In this document: positions 33,990 through 42,502 of the stretch, piece after piece
Position numbering within the stretch: position 1 is the first letter of the stretch
How the letters are laid out: each line of letters opens with the position of its first letter
The notes under the pieces: generated by a model
What the model was told of the DNA's origin: nothing
Database searches by the model: none
The model's input: only the letters and a program-made list of their open reading frames with translations
Assembly: GCA_021776475.1 (NCBI GenBank)
Contig: JAJFFV010000005.1
Location: 248,001 to 312,000, forward strand
Direction: 5' to 3'
Length of the DNA stretch: 64,000 nt
DNA from: Parvularculaceae bacterium
GTDB lineage: Bacteria > Pseudomonadota > Alphaproteobacteria > Caulobacterales > Parvularculaceae
Program-made: the position numbers and the translations under genes

Positions 33990-35003
33990 TCAAATACTTT
34001 GATGACGGACAGTCTGACTTGCTCGTATTAGAGCACTGCTTCCAACAAAGCGGTCTGCTAATTGACGGAATGATTCAATTTTTCTGTGATGTTGTTCAAG
34101 CGGCATATTATCCACTGTTCTGGTCTGTCTCCTTGTTACCCCATCTACAGCACCACCGCGTTTCGCTGCAGCAAAAAGCTTTTTATCGAAACCCACGTTT
34201 AGATAATTGAAGATAGTGGACCTGAGGTCCGATCGACCAACACAAAGATATGACAATAGCCCGTATGCACCCCAGTTGCTAACGCCGCACAAGGTAAGGT
34301 ATTTCACTTTAGTTCGGCTCGCGATTTGTCTTCCGTTCTCGATATGCTTGGCAATATGTGAAACGCCAATATTGCCCATACCAATTTCATTGCCGCCGTC
34401 GGCATAAGCTGCTGTCACCCACGGAACATTCGTGACCAAGCTGTCGGCGGATACGATAACTGAAGAGATCACCTCTCCTTTCATGTTGTAGTATTCATGA
34501 TCTTGCGCAGCACCAGGCCGCTCAATTGAAATCAGCTGGTTTACGTTAATTTTTTTCAGGCACCGCTTCACTTCGCCGACAGATTTGCCTCCATTTCCAA
34601 GGTATAGCATTTCGACCGGATGTTCAGTACCTCTAGGCATCGCCTTCAATAATTCCACGAAAATCGGCTCGGCAATTTTATCCGTCACAAGACAAGCTTT
34701 CCAACCGATGGCCGAAAGAGCTGCAGCTATCATCGCAGCACCCAATGGCCCATCATTTTCAAAAACCACATTCCCATTTTCAGTCCGTATGGGAAAGCCC
34801 GTCAACACCGCGACACACGGGTTTTCATTTTTAAGCAATGACGCAGCCTGCTTGTGAAGCGAAAAACTGGCCCGAGTTCTTATTCTGTCCACCCCACGTT
34901 TTGCCCCATCTAGGATAATCTCTTGAGTCGCTTTATTCATAACATGACATTGGTTGCTGGACCGGGTCGCGTTGTGTCCATCAATTGTACTAGCGGGGCT
35001 CAT
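33990..35003 (-). CDS. Glutamate-cyclase-like protein (DUF4392)
   Basis: ATG 35003 follows AAAGGTGG and overlaps the upstream gene by 14 nt; the product is 337 residues. Signatures are VAVLTGFPIRTENGNVVFENDGPLGAAMIAAAL, SIERPGAAQDHEYYNMKGE and AYADGGNEIGMGNIG, as in DUF4392, whose mitochondrial member is D-glutamate cyclase (D-glutamate to 5-oxo-D-proline). The ending LPLEQHH-like region (NMPLEQHHRKIESFRQ) is also typical. It forms an operon with a LysE exporter and a membrane protein, suggesting amino-acid detoxification or export. Confidence 0.82.
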   Translation of the reverse strand: MSPASTIDGHNATRSSNQCHVMNKATQEIILDGAKRGVDRIRTRASFSLHKQAASLLKNENPCVAVLTGFPIRTENGNVVFENDGPLGAAMIAAALSAIGWKACLVTDKIAEPIFVELLKAMPRGTEHPVEMLYLGNGGKSVGEVKRCLKKINVNQLISIERPGAAQDHEYYNMKGEVISSVIVSADSLVTNVPWVTAAYADGGNEIGMGNIGVSHIAKHIENGRQIASRTKVKYLTLCGVSNWGAYGLLSYLCVGRSDLRSTIFNYLNVGFDKKLFAAAKRGGAVDGVTRRQTRTVDNMPLEQHHRKIESFRQLADRFVGSSALIRASQTVRHQSI

Positions 35004-35517
35004 AAAGTTTGCCACCTTTAAATGGGCGAATCGGCTTCGCTCGAGCCGACTGTTGCAAAAGATAGTTCCAGAAATGATAAATATCGGACCGATAGTTAGC
35101 GCGAACGAAATCCAGTACAGGCTTCATCATTTTGTAGTCATCGGCAGAGATAGTGACTAGAACTCGAATTGTCGCCAAAGGGAGATTTTCGTTATAGGCA
35201 ATCAACCCTATATCCTCGAAAAAATTACAGATCACCCGATACTTAGTTTTCCAATCAGCAGTGGCCATAAATGCGCTTACATCACCATAGGCCTGTTCAA
35301 GTTCCTCTACAGATGGTGGGGGCGTCCTTCTCACTTCATACAGAATCGCCAAAACCTCTGTCCATTTTTCAGCAATTGCAAAATATAGACGCGTCTGTTC
35401 AGTTTTAGCCGTGCGCTGATTGCTTTTCATGTTCAAATACAGACCAACCAACAGTGCAATCGCTGTAATCGATGACAATATCATCCCTGGGTCGAACCAT
35501 TTTACAATCTCTGCCAC
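34990..35517 (-). CDS. Single-pass membrane protein of unknown function
   Basis: The start is GTG 35517 with GGAGGGG upstream. The 175-residue protein has one N-terminal membrane helix (MILSSITAIALLVGLYLNM) and a helical cytosolic domain (AIAEKWTEVLAILYEVRR, VICNFFEDIGLIAYNENL, YRSDIYHFWNYLLQQ). It resembles DUF4760-type proteins. It lies 15 bp after the LysE gene and overlaps the cyclase-like gene, so the three form one operon. Confidence 0.65.
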   Translation of the reverse strand: MAEIVKWFDPGMILSSITAIALLVGLYLNMKSNQRTAKTEQTRLYFAIAEKWTEVLAILYEVRRTPPPSVEELEQAYGDVSAFMATADWKTKYRVICNFFEDIGLIAYNENLPLATIRVLVTISADDYKMMKPVLDFVRANYRSDIYHFWNYLLQQSARAKPIRPFKGGKLYEPR

Positions 35518-35532
35518 TTTCCCCTCCCTCAG

Positions 35533-36177
35533 TTAGAAACTTGTTACTGCAACACCATTCTTGCCTAGAAGCCCCAGTATTGCAAAGCCTATCGATACCA
35601 ACATAAGCAAAGCGAAAAAGATTCTAATGGCTCGGTTTGCCAAAGGATTACGAAAGAGCTGAGAAAGTATCACTCCTGCGCCGAGCCAAAGTAGATTCGT
35701 GGTCGTTGCAATTGCAAACATGACGACCGCTGCCGTACTATTGCCGTACGACAGTGTGACATTGTCCGGTACGAAAACAGCGAACATCGCTGTAAAAGCG
35801 GCATAGAGTTTCGGATTCGCAACGTTTACTAGCAGGCCATGAATGAATCCTGGTGGTGTTTTGTTTGTACTGTCGAATCCTGCTAACGGGCGCGCCATCG
35901 CAATCCGAAAAGCAAGCCAAGCAATGTAGCACAGGCTGAATATAAGCAACGCCATGCCTATGCGGGGCGCGGACGCAATTAACACGAAGAAACCTGAAAC
36001 CGTTATTATAAGTGCGACCGTAAACCCAGTCATCACTCCGGAAAAAAATGGAAGGCTACGCACAAATCCTACTGCGCCACCACAAGCCGCAAGCGCCAAC
36101 GGCGCTGGGCCTGGCGAGCCAAGCAAAACGAGGCACGCTACAACAAGTGGTGCAAAGTCGGCAGCTATGGATGTCAT
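35533..36177 (-). CDS. LysE/RhtB family amino-acid exporter
   Basis: The 214-residue protein has six membrane segments and family signatures (LLGSPGPAPLALAACGGAVGFVRSLPFFSGVMTGF; FIHGLLVNVANPKLYAAFTAMFAVFVP). LysE members export lysine, arginine, homoserine or threonine. It is the first gene of the three-gene minus-strand operon, and its start faces the repeat region at 36279-36393. Confidence 0.88.
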   Translation of the reverse strand: MTSIAADFAPLVVACLVLLGSPGPAPLALAACGGAVGFVRSLPFFSGVMTGFTVALIITVSGFFVLIASAPRIGMALLIFSLCYIAWLAFRIAMARPLAGFDSTNKTPPGFIHGLLVNVANPKLYAAFTAMFAVFVPDNVTLSYGNSTAAVVMFAIATTTNLLWLGAGVILSQLFRNPLANRAIRIFFALLMLVSIGFAILGLLGKNGVAVTSF

Positions 36178-36278
36178 CGCCCCACCGTAAAGGATTTGCC
36201 GTTCCGGTACATGACTTGCTTTCCAAAAACTGGACTATTCAAAGATGGAAGTTTCCATTTATGAACCTATACCGATCA

Positions 36279-36393
36279 CCGATTTTGAGCCTAGATAGCA
36301 CCTATTAAATAGTTACCCACACACGCGCAAGTAATTATCCTTTTAAATGCTCTCAGAAGCTCAAAGGAAGCGATATACGCTTTTCCAAGCCCC
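36279..36393 (+). repeat. Diverged direct repeat, copy 1 (before the cyclase gene)
   Basis: The block starting at TTTTGAGCCTAGATAGCACC and running through TTTTAAATGCTCTCAGAAG and GCGATATACGCTTTT is matched, at roughly 80 percent by eye, at 39603-39719 in the same orientation. The two copies flank the cyclase gene. AAGCG-atata-CGCTT in this copy is a small hairpin. Confidence 0.75.
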
Positions 36394-36524
36394 GGAGAAG
36401 ACCAATCATAGATAACAACAGGTGCCTCATGATCGATTTCGGTCTTCGGGCATGAGATTGCAATTCCTCTAGTTGAGGCTTACAACTTAATTAGAGGTCA
36501 TTCTGTTCTGGGGGAACACATAGT

Positions 36525-39500
36525 GTGACTGAATTCGCCGGTTACCGATTTACGATTGGTTCAAAACTGCTGCATCTTGCACAAGATACAGCAGCGATAG
36601 GCATTCTGGTTTTATTCACCATTTTGATCGCTCCGTTTTATCTGAGCACGTCAGTCGAAGATGATGTGTACGTCGAAAACGGCGAAATTGACTTGTCCGA
36701 TACAAACTTAAGTGTTCCGGTTTCTTTGAAGGGAAACTGGCGCTTTCATTGGGAACAATATGTTGACGAAATTCATGGAGACACTGTTTCTTCTGTAGCG
36801 GTTCCCGGCTTTTGGAGTGATTCACCAGAAGCATTCCATGCGAAGGGGTACGCAACATACGGATTAACAATCAGAGGACTAAAGCCCGGTAGCTACGAAT
36901 TTTATATTCCAATGATCTATGCCGCTAGTTCGGTTTGGATGGATGGAACACGGCGAACAATGAACGGCGAACTTGGGACAAATTCTGCATCGACCAAAAC
37001 TACTTGGCTCGATCATTCTATTCCATTCACTTCAAATGGTGAGGAGCATGAATTCTTAATTGAAGTGGCCGCATTTCATCACAGATCGAGTGGCATAGAG
37101 TTAGTGCCCATCATAGGAACGCAGCGAGCAGTTGAGGCAGCTAAACAGCTATTCAATTCCAAGGATATGTACTTCCAAGCCGCTCTTTCGATCTTGGCTC
37201 TTTACGGGTTTGCAATTTTTGTGTTTCGGATTACAGACCGATCATCGTTACACTTTGGATTATTTTGCGCCGCTCTCTCCGTAAGCTCGTTGGTTTTTGG
37301 TGTAAATTTTTGGGAGTTCGTAAAACCCGGAATAGAATTCAACTGGTTGTTGTTCATTCTCTACGTGCCGACAACATTTTCGATGATATTTTTTCTAAAC
37401 TACGTCGAGCTTCTCTATAAAGGAGAATCCTTTCGTAGGATTGGGCTAATTTGCAAGTTACTGTTTATCGGATTTGGGATTTCATATACGATTCTACTAC
37501 TCGGTAATAATTCCTATACGGCATCTACGCTATTTCCGTATTTTACGATATTGATGATCGCCTATTTCTTTCTGATTTTCGCTATCGTTTTTCGAGCAGC
37601 TTGGCGAGGCAAAGAAGGTGCCCGCATTTTCCTGTTCGGTTTTGGGATAATGATTTTCACCATATCGAGCGAGGTTATAGTTCAAGCCAATATCCTCCCT
37701 GAGGAGAATGCACCATTACACGGCTTGGGGGCCTTAGGATTTATGGCTTTTCTGGTTGCCCAAGTAATGATCCTTGCAGTCAGGTGGTCTAGAACCCTTA
37801 GTCGATCGGAGAGAATGGCAAATGATCTTGGCCGATTGATCGATATGTCCTCAGCCGTTGTATCGGACGATGAATTGCCGAACCTACTAAATCGAATTAT
37901 CGTTTCTTGCCGACAGTTTCTCAGTGCTGAGCGCGGTACTTTGTTTTTATTTGACGCCGAAACTAATGAGCTCTGGTCTCTCGTAGCCGAAGGAGTAACA
38001 TTTAGTGAAATAAGAATTCCTTCTGATGAAGGACTAGCTGGTGCATGCTTTCAAAGTGGTGAAATCATTCGGGTCAAAAACGCTTACAAAGACGAACGAT
38101 TTTTGGGCCGAGTTGATGACGCGACTGGATTTAGAACGAAATCAATCATGTCGGTACCAGTGGAAACAAAGACAGGTACTAGGATTGGCGTCATACAGGT
38201 TCTCAATAAGATCGGAGAGTCTGCGTTTGGCGATGAGGATGAACAACGGATTACGGCATTTGCGTCACAAGCAGCGATTTCTTTAGAGAACGCCGAATTG
38301 TTTGGGGAAGTCACATGGGCCCGCAAATATAACGAAAGCATCCTTTCATCGATGTCAAATGGTGTTATTTCGATCAACAAGAATAACGTCATTGAAAAGG
38401 TAAACCCGGCCGCTGTCAAAATCTGGGGAGGAGAAGAGAAGCAATATATAGGTCAGGATGCTGTTGCTCAATTGAGAATCGATAATTCTTGGTTGGCAGA
38501 CGAACTATTGTCTACATCAATTGACGGTCAGGCTCGTAACTTTGTTGATGTTGATGTTTTGACTTTTAACTCAACCAAGCAATCGATGAACATTTCTATT
38601 GTCCCGCTCTCTAACGAAGAGAGTGATATGGGCCTGCTAATCATGTTGGAGGATATCACCGAAGAAAAACGTCTGAAAGGAACGATGTCACGATTCATGA
38701 CTAAAGAGGTTGCTGATAAGATCATTGAACAAGGCGACGACGCATTATCTGGTGTAACCGTAAACGCCAGCATCTTATTTGTTGATTTACGAGATTTTAC
38801 AACGCTTTCTGAACAGCTTGGGCCGCAGGAAACAGTGTCTATGTTGAATGAGTTTTTCGGCTATATGACAGAAGCTGTTTTTAGTTCGCTTGGAGTATTG
38901 GATAAGTTCATTGGCGATTCGATAATGGCAGTGTTTGGCGCACCTATTGAAAGTGACCATGATGCAGACAATGCGATCGCTTGTTCTATTGAGATGATGA
39001 ATTCTGTTTTGGAATTGAACCGGGTTCGCGAAGCTCGTAATGATCCACCGATAAGAATTAGCATTGGCATTGCAACTGGGGCAGTCGTTGCAGGTACGAT
39101 CGGATCAACAAAACGTATGGAGTACACAGTTGTTGGCGATAGCGTTAATCTCGCCTCAAGGTTGGAAAACTTAACTCGGTACTACAGTGCGGATGTTGTC
39201 TTTGGTGATGATACATACCTAGCATTAGAAAACCCTCCTAAAGCCCGTGAATTAGACCTAATCAGAGTCAAGGGTCGAACGGCTCCATCTGTGATCTACG
39301 AATTACTCGAACATCACACAGAACAGACGTTTCCAAACGGTGAAAAGTTACTTGGGTACTACGCAGATGGCCTAGACCACTATCGTAACAGAGAATGGAA
39401 AAAGGCAATAAATTCGTTTAGCTCTGCACTACGCTTGAATCCAAATGATCGCCCCTCTGAAATCTACAAGAACCGGTCTAGTGTATTCTTGCATAACCCG

Positions 39501-39554
39501 CCTCCTGAAGAGTGGGACGGTGTCTGGACAATGTCACAAAAAACTGAAGGATAA
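36525..39554 (+). CDS. Receptor-type class III nucleotide cyclase (7TM-GAF-PAS-cyclase)
   Basis: The 1009-residue protein starts at GTG 36525 after GGGGGA. In order it has a membrane helix, an extracytoplasmic beta domain of 7TMR-DISM type (KGNWRFHWEQYVD, PGSYEFYIPMIYAASSVWMDG), seven membrane helices (about 215-430), a GAF domain (about 450-600) and a PAS-like domain (about 610-715). The class III cyclase domain (about 745-930) has metal aspartates in ILFVDLRDFT and KFIGDSIMAVFG, and EYTVVGDSVNLASR. The Lys and Thr at purine-specifying positions fit a class IIIb adenylate cyclase. A TPR-like tail ends it. It is AT-rich and bracketed by direct repeats. Confidence 0.9.
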   Translation: MTEFAGYRFTIGSKLLHLAQDTAAIGILVLFTILIAPFYLSTSVEDDVYVENGEIDLSDTNLSVPVSLKGNWRFHWEQYVDEIHGDTVSSVAVPGFWSDSPEAFHAKGYATYGLTIRGLKPGSYEFYIPMIYAASSVWMDGTRRTMNGELGTNSASTKTTWLDHSIPFTSNGEEHEFLIEVAAFHHRSSGIELVPIIGTQRAVEAAKQLFNSKDMYFQAALSILALYGFAIFVFRITDRSSLHFGLFCAALSVSSLVFGVNFWEFVKPGIEFNWLLFILYVPTTFSMIFFLNYVELLYKGESFRRIGLICKLLFIGFGISYTILLLGNNSYTASTLFPYFTILMIAYFFLIFAIVFRAAWRGKEGARIFLFGFGIMIFTISSEVIVQANILPEENAPLHGLGALGFMAFLVAQVMILAVRWSRTLSRSERMANDLGRLIDMSSAVVSDDELPNLLNRIIVSCRQFLSAERGTLFLFDAETNELWSLVAEGVTFSEIRIPSDEGLAGACFQSGEIIRVKNAYKDERFLGRVDDATGFRTKSIMSVPVETKTGTRIGVIQVLNKIGESAFGDEDEQRITAFASQAAISLENAELFGEVTWARKYNESILSSMSNGVISINKNNVIEKVNPAAVKIWGGEEKQYIGQDAVAQLRIDNSWLADELLSTSIDGQARNFVDVDVLTFNSTKQSMNISIVPLSNEESDMGLLIMLEDITEEKRLKGTMSRFMTKEVADKIIEQGDDALSGVTVNASILFVDLRDFTTLSEQLGPQETVSMLNEFFGYMTEAVFSSLGVLDKFIGDSIMAVFGAPIESDHDADNAIACSIEMMNSVLELNRVREARNDPPIRISIGIATGAVVAGTIGSTKRMEYTVVGDSVNLASRLENLTRYYSADVVFGDDTYLALENPPKARELDLIRVKGRTAPSVIYELLEHHTEQTFPNGEKLLGYYADGLDHYRNREWKKAINSFSSALRLNPNDRPSEIYKNRSSVFLHNPPPEEWDGVWTMSQKTEG

Positions 39555-39602
39555 TGAGCTGCGTCGTAACATTGAACCATTATAGGCTTAACCCAAATCT
39601 CT

Positions 39603-39719
39603 CTTATTTTGAGCTTAGATAACACCTATTCAATATTTACCGACACACTTTCAAGTAAATACCCTGTTAAATGCTCTCAGGAACTCACAGAGAGCGATAT
39701 ACACTTTTTCTAAGCCACC
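39603..39719 (+). repeat. Diverged direct repeat, copy 2 (after the cyclase gene)
   Basis: The block starting at TTTTGAGCTTAGATAACACC and running through GTTAAATGCTCTCAGGAAC and GCGATATACACTTTT matches copy 1 at 36279-36393 along its whole length, with scattered substitutions and one or two indels. Confidence 0.75.
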
Positions 39720-39839
39720 CTACCCGAGGGTAATTTAACGCCGTTATGCCTGCATATTTCCCCTCACATATCCCTAAGTAAAGCTGACCAAAACGATCGC
39801 GAAATTCAACTCCATTGCGACTGAAACGTCAAAGATTTA

Positions 39840-40511
39840 TCAACCATGCATCTTTTCAATACTTAGCTGCCTCTTACTAAAACAACCCAGATCAATCCAT
39901 TTGGCTTGCAGCATCTCATTAAAATGGACTTCTTTGGTGATCGTATGGCCATGGTAAGAGAGATCAACACCTCCTGCTCGTTCATATTCATCAGAGAAGA
40001 TTTTGTTCCTGCCCCACAAGAGTTCCGGGGCCTCTGAGATTATGATTTGCTCCGTCCATTCAGACGGTGGTTGGGCATGTGAGATGCCAATCCTTGTTCC
40101 ATCTGCCTTTTCAACAATGACGGCGACAGGCAAGTCAGCAACAACTTCTGCTAATGACTTTACTTCAGCCAGTTCCAGATCATCGAGATTAAAAAACCAA
40201 TTACCACCATTGGAGCGCCACCGCTCTTCAGCATCCATGGTTGGATTATCTAGATAGTCCAGCATGAGCTGTTCATGGTTTCCCATGACACAACAAAACC
40301 ATGGCTCTTGGAGCAATCTCAGACACCCAAGAGAGTCTGGACCCCTATCGATTAAATCACCAACACTGAAGAGACGATCTATCTCTGGATTGAACTTTTG
40401 TTGGGCCAACGCTTTTTCCAAGGCAGGATAGCAACCATGCAGATCACCTACTACAAAATCACTACCCAGATCATTCGGCGGAGTGGTTTTCAATACTTGC
40501 CCACCTAACAT
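39840..40511 (-). CDS. PP1-type metallophosphatase (PrpA/PrpB-like)
   Basis: ATG 40511 (223 residues) starts MLGGQVLKTTPPNDLG. The phosphoesterase metal motifs are complete: VVGDLHGCY, SVGDLIDRGPDS, VMGNHEQLML, and later HAQPPSE and YHGHT. The length fits bacterial PrpA-like and lambda-phosphatase-like serine/threonine phosphatases that also cleave small phosphoesters. It is the last gene of a five-gene operon whose other members are unknown, so its substrate is probably tied to that membrane module. Confidence 0.88.
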   Translation of the reverse strand: MLGGQVLKTTPPNDLGSDFVVGDLHGCYPALEKALAQQKFNPEIDRLFSVGDLIDRGPDSLGCLRLLQEPWFCCVMGNHEQLMLDYLDNPTMDAEERWRSNGGNWFFNLDDLELAEVKSLAEVVADLPVAVIVEKADGTRIGISHAQPPSEWTEQIIISEAPELLWGRNKIFSDEYERAGGVDLSYHGHTITKEVHFNEMLQAKWIDLGCFSKRQLSIEKMHG

Positions 40512-40867
40512 ACACAAACCAGCCCTTCGTTCTCGCTAGTCTGATATGGATAGGCAGTTTCCAGTTCCTGATCTGTGGCACCAGATTGTCTGGCAATTAC
40601 GCGCATCTCTTCATTTAACTCAACCAGCTTATTTTCCATCTCATAGAGCTTACTCAATGCCGCCAGTGATGCTCTTTTGGTAGAATGAACGTACTCTTTG
40701 CCTTTGTGATAACTCACATCATCTATGGCCTCTCTGACCTCTTTTATTTCACATTTCAGCTTGTTGATGCGCGACCTTTGAGTTGAGATTCTCGCTCCCG
40801 CGATGAACGAGGTGATCAAAACCCCAAATAGGATTGAAGCTGAGATGAGAATGATGAGTTCTGTCAT
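40505..40867 (-). CDS. Membrane-anchored coiled-coil protein, phosphatase module
   Basis: The 120-residue protein has one N-terminal membrane helix (LIILISASILFGVLITSFIAGA) and a long charged helix predicted to be a coiled coil (RSRINKLKCEIKEVREAIDDVS...YEMENKLVELNEEMRVIA). It overlaps the upstream gene by 4 nt (ATGA) and the phosphatase start by 7 nt. It is probably a scaffold that places the phosphatase at the membrane (inference). Confidence 0.65.
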   Translation of the reverse strand: MTELIILISASILFGVLITSFIAGARISTQRSRINKLKCEIKEVREAIDDVSYHKGKEYVHSTKRASLAALSKLYEMENKLVELNEEMRVIARQSGATDQELETAYPYQTSENEGLVCVC

Positions 40868-41259
40868 AAAGGTTCCTTGTATATTGGGTTGTGGTTGCCG
40901 CGAGCGATGATTTCTTCGTAAGTCCCATATGGGCCTAGTGGTGCGGTGATGTGGATGAAGTCGAGCTTACCAAAGCGTTCGACGAGGTGCTGTTCCACCT
41001 TTTCAAATTCGTGGTCGAGGCAAAACTTCTCGATCTCAAGCTTTAATGATGGTTCTAACTTTGAATATGTTATGCCCAATTCTGAATTGAAGTAGAATAA
41101 GACAGATGGCACATCCTTCATAAGCACCTCAGGAGACCTGTCGTCGGCTATACTCTCTCCTTCCAAAGCAAGACCGCCATGGACAAGTTTGCCCGTATGA
41201 GGACAATAAATCGGATTAAGATTCTCGTCTTGGTCTAGTTTTATCCTCGTGATGGTCAT
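40864..41259 (-). CDS. Unknown soluble protein, phosphatase module
   Basis: The 131-residue protein (MTITRIKLDQDENLNPIYCPHTGKLVHG) has no membrane helix or signal peptide. A CPHTG stretch near residue 20 and a Glu-rich middle are visible. The stop-start overlap with its downstream neighbour and direct abutment upstream put it within the operon. It has no recognised family. Confidence 0.65.
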   Translation of the reverse strand: MTITRIKLDQDENLNPIYCPHTGKLVHGGLALEGESIADDRSPEVLMKDVPSVLFYFNSELGITYSKLEPSLKLEIEKFCLDHEFEKVEQHLVERFGKLDFIHITAPLGPYGTYEEIIARGNHNPIYKEPL

Positions 41260-41466
41260 TTATCGCCCTCCCAGCCCGAATACAAACATCATAAGTAAGC
41301 CGAGGTTGAGGGTGAGTGAACCCAACACCAGTCCAACCAGTATAACTTTGGTTGCAGGACTAAAATTAATGAATCTGGTGATTCCATTCGTCCGTGCATA
41401 GATTTGGGTACGATGCGCGAACCAATGCTTGATAGGATGGCCGGATTTATGTTTTCGCATACTCAA
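41260..41466 (-). CDS. Small single-pass membrane protein, phosphatase module
   Basis: The 68-residue protein has a basic N-terminal half (MRKHKSGHPIKHWFAHRTQIYARTNGITRFINF) and a C-terminal helix (VILVGLVLGSLTLNLGLLMMFVFG). It overlaps the upstream gene by 4 nt and its stop abuts the next ATG. No family recognised. Confidence 0.6.
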   Translation of the reverse strand: MSMRKHKSGHPIKHWFAHRTQIYARTNGITRFINFSPATKVILVGLVLGSLTLNLGLLMMFVFGLGGR

Positions 41467-41843
41467 CTATCCTCTCTTGAAGGCCATAAATAACTGGTGT
41501 CCATAATGAATTTCTCCGCATCCATTTCCACCCAGTTTTGTAGGAACAACCCAAACGGCAGTATAATGATGAGGAATAGAATTGGTGGAAACAAATACCC
41601 GACAATGATCAAGATAATGGCAATCGGAATGCTCTGAAGCATTGAAGCGATTAAGATCATGACAGCTATGAAGACTGTTTTTATGGGGATCATGATCAGA
41701 TAGATGATGACCAAGAAGGCATGTTTCAGCAATAGATAGGGCAGCTTCAACAACCACATTTCAACCACCCTTATAATAGGGCCGATTTGTCCTGAAAGCA
41801 GGTCTATGATTTGGATTTGCAGCAGATTTCCACTGCTCAACAT
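41463..41843 (-). CDS. Hydrophobic membrane protein, first gene of phosphatase module
   Basis: ATG 41843 is used since the track start 41873 is a TTG; the product is 126 residues. Three or four long hydrophobic stretches dominate (LLLKHAFLVIIYLIMIPIKTVFIAVMILIASML; IPIAIILIIVGYLFPPILFLIIILPFGLFL), with a polar end. The gene opens a run of five genes with 4-7 nt overlaps. No family recognised. Confidence 0.6.
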   Translation of the reverse strand: MLSSGNLLQIQIIDLLSGQIGPIIRVVEMWLLKLPYLLLKHAFLVIIYLIMIPIKTVFIAVMILIASMLQSIPIAIILIIVGYLFPPILFLIIILPFGLFLQNWVEMDAEKFIMDTSYLWPSREDS

Positions 41844-42269
41844 GCACGATGACTTGTTTGGATTGAATGACAATAGAAAAAGATATCCTCCTATTTTTAG
41901 CTCTTGGCTCTCATCATTTTGCCACCTTCGCTAGAGTTTGCAGGTTGGCCAGTCACTAAAGACTGTCGTGATGATGTAATATTAGTATCACATGTAACTT
42001 GAAATGTCAATAGTATACTGATGAATCGAGAGTCCAACGGTAAGGTTCGGGCTGAATGCATCGATCAAAACTGGTTCCTGTCGCTCGACAAGTGCCCGGT
42101 CACAATGTGAGGCGTTCAGGCAAGATAAGATGAAGTAAGACCGCACAGCTCGATTGGTAACAAACCGCCAATCACGCTCATAAACAACGAAGGTGAAAAC
42201 AGCCCACCTCCGTGAAAAACCGGAAAACTCTACAATCCGGTGACGGTAAGTTGGGGGCAGGTTCACCTG
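41844..42269. other. Gap upstream of the phosphatase module
   Basis: The promoter of the five-gene operon must lie here. The ORF 41988-42266 has no ribosome site or family and ends inside sequence abutting the inverted repeat, so I do not call it. Composition is mixed, changing from AT-rich to GC-richer near 42050. Confidence 0.35.
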
Positions 42270-42316
42270 TTGACGGACTCTCCATTCAAATGAGGGACCA
42301 ATTGGGGCTCACGTCA
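42270..42316 (-). repeat. 47-bp inverted repeat, right copy
   Basis: Exact reverse complement of 33849-33895, with its TGACGTGAGCC tip facing right. It ends 53 bp before the 3' end of the tRNA-Arg gene. Confidence 0.85.
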
Positions 42317-42369
42317 TGGGGTATACAAATAGAATTTGACGCAAATATCTACTAACCCATTGATTTTAC

Positions 42370-42446
42370 TGGCGCACCCGACAGGATTCGAACCTGTGAC
42401 CTCTGCCTTCGGAGGGCAGCGCTCTATCCAACTGAGCTACGGGTGC
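42370..42446 (-). tRNA. tRNA-Arg (anticodon CCG)
   Basis: The minus strand reads GCACCCGTAGCTCAGTTGGA at the 5' end. The anticodon arm is CTGCC-CTCCGAA-GGCAG, the T-arm GGTTCGAATCC, the acceptor CGGGTGC, a G discriminator and an encoded CCA. Loop bases 34-36 are CCG. The 3' end faces the accessory region, the usual side for integration of islands. I found no second copy of the 3' segment as an attachment repeat. Confidence 0.96.
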
Positions 42447-42502
42447 GGATCGCGACAACGCGAACGGGTTTCTTAGGCGAAACTCAAAATTCAGGCAAAC
42501 GA

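Noticed and set aside
36279-39719. Integron attC sites flanking the cyclase gene
   Set aside because: The repeats have the right size range, but I cannot find paired core GTTRRRY sites or the expected strong folded arms, and no integrase is present.
41988-42266. 92-residue minus-strand ORF next to the right inverted repeat
   Set aside because: No ribosome site or family; composition changes within it; more likely junction sequence.
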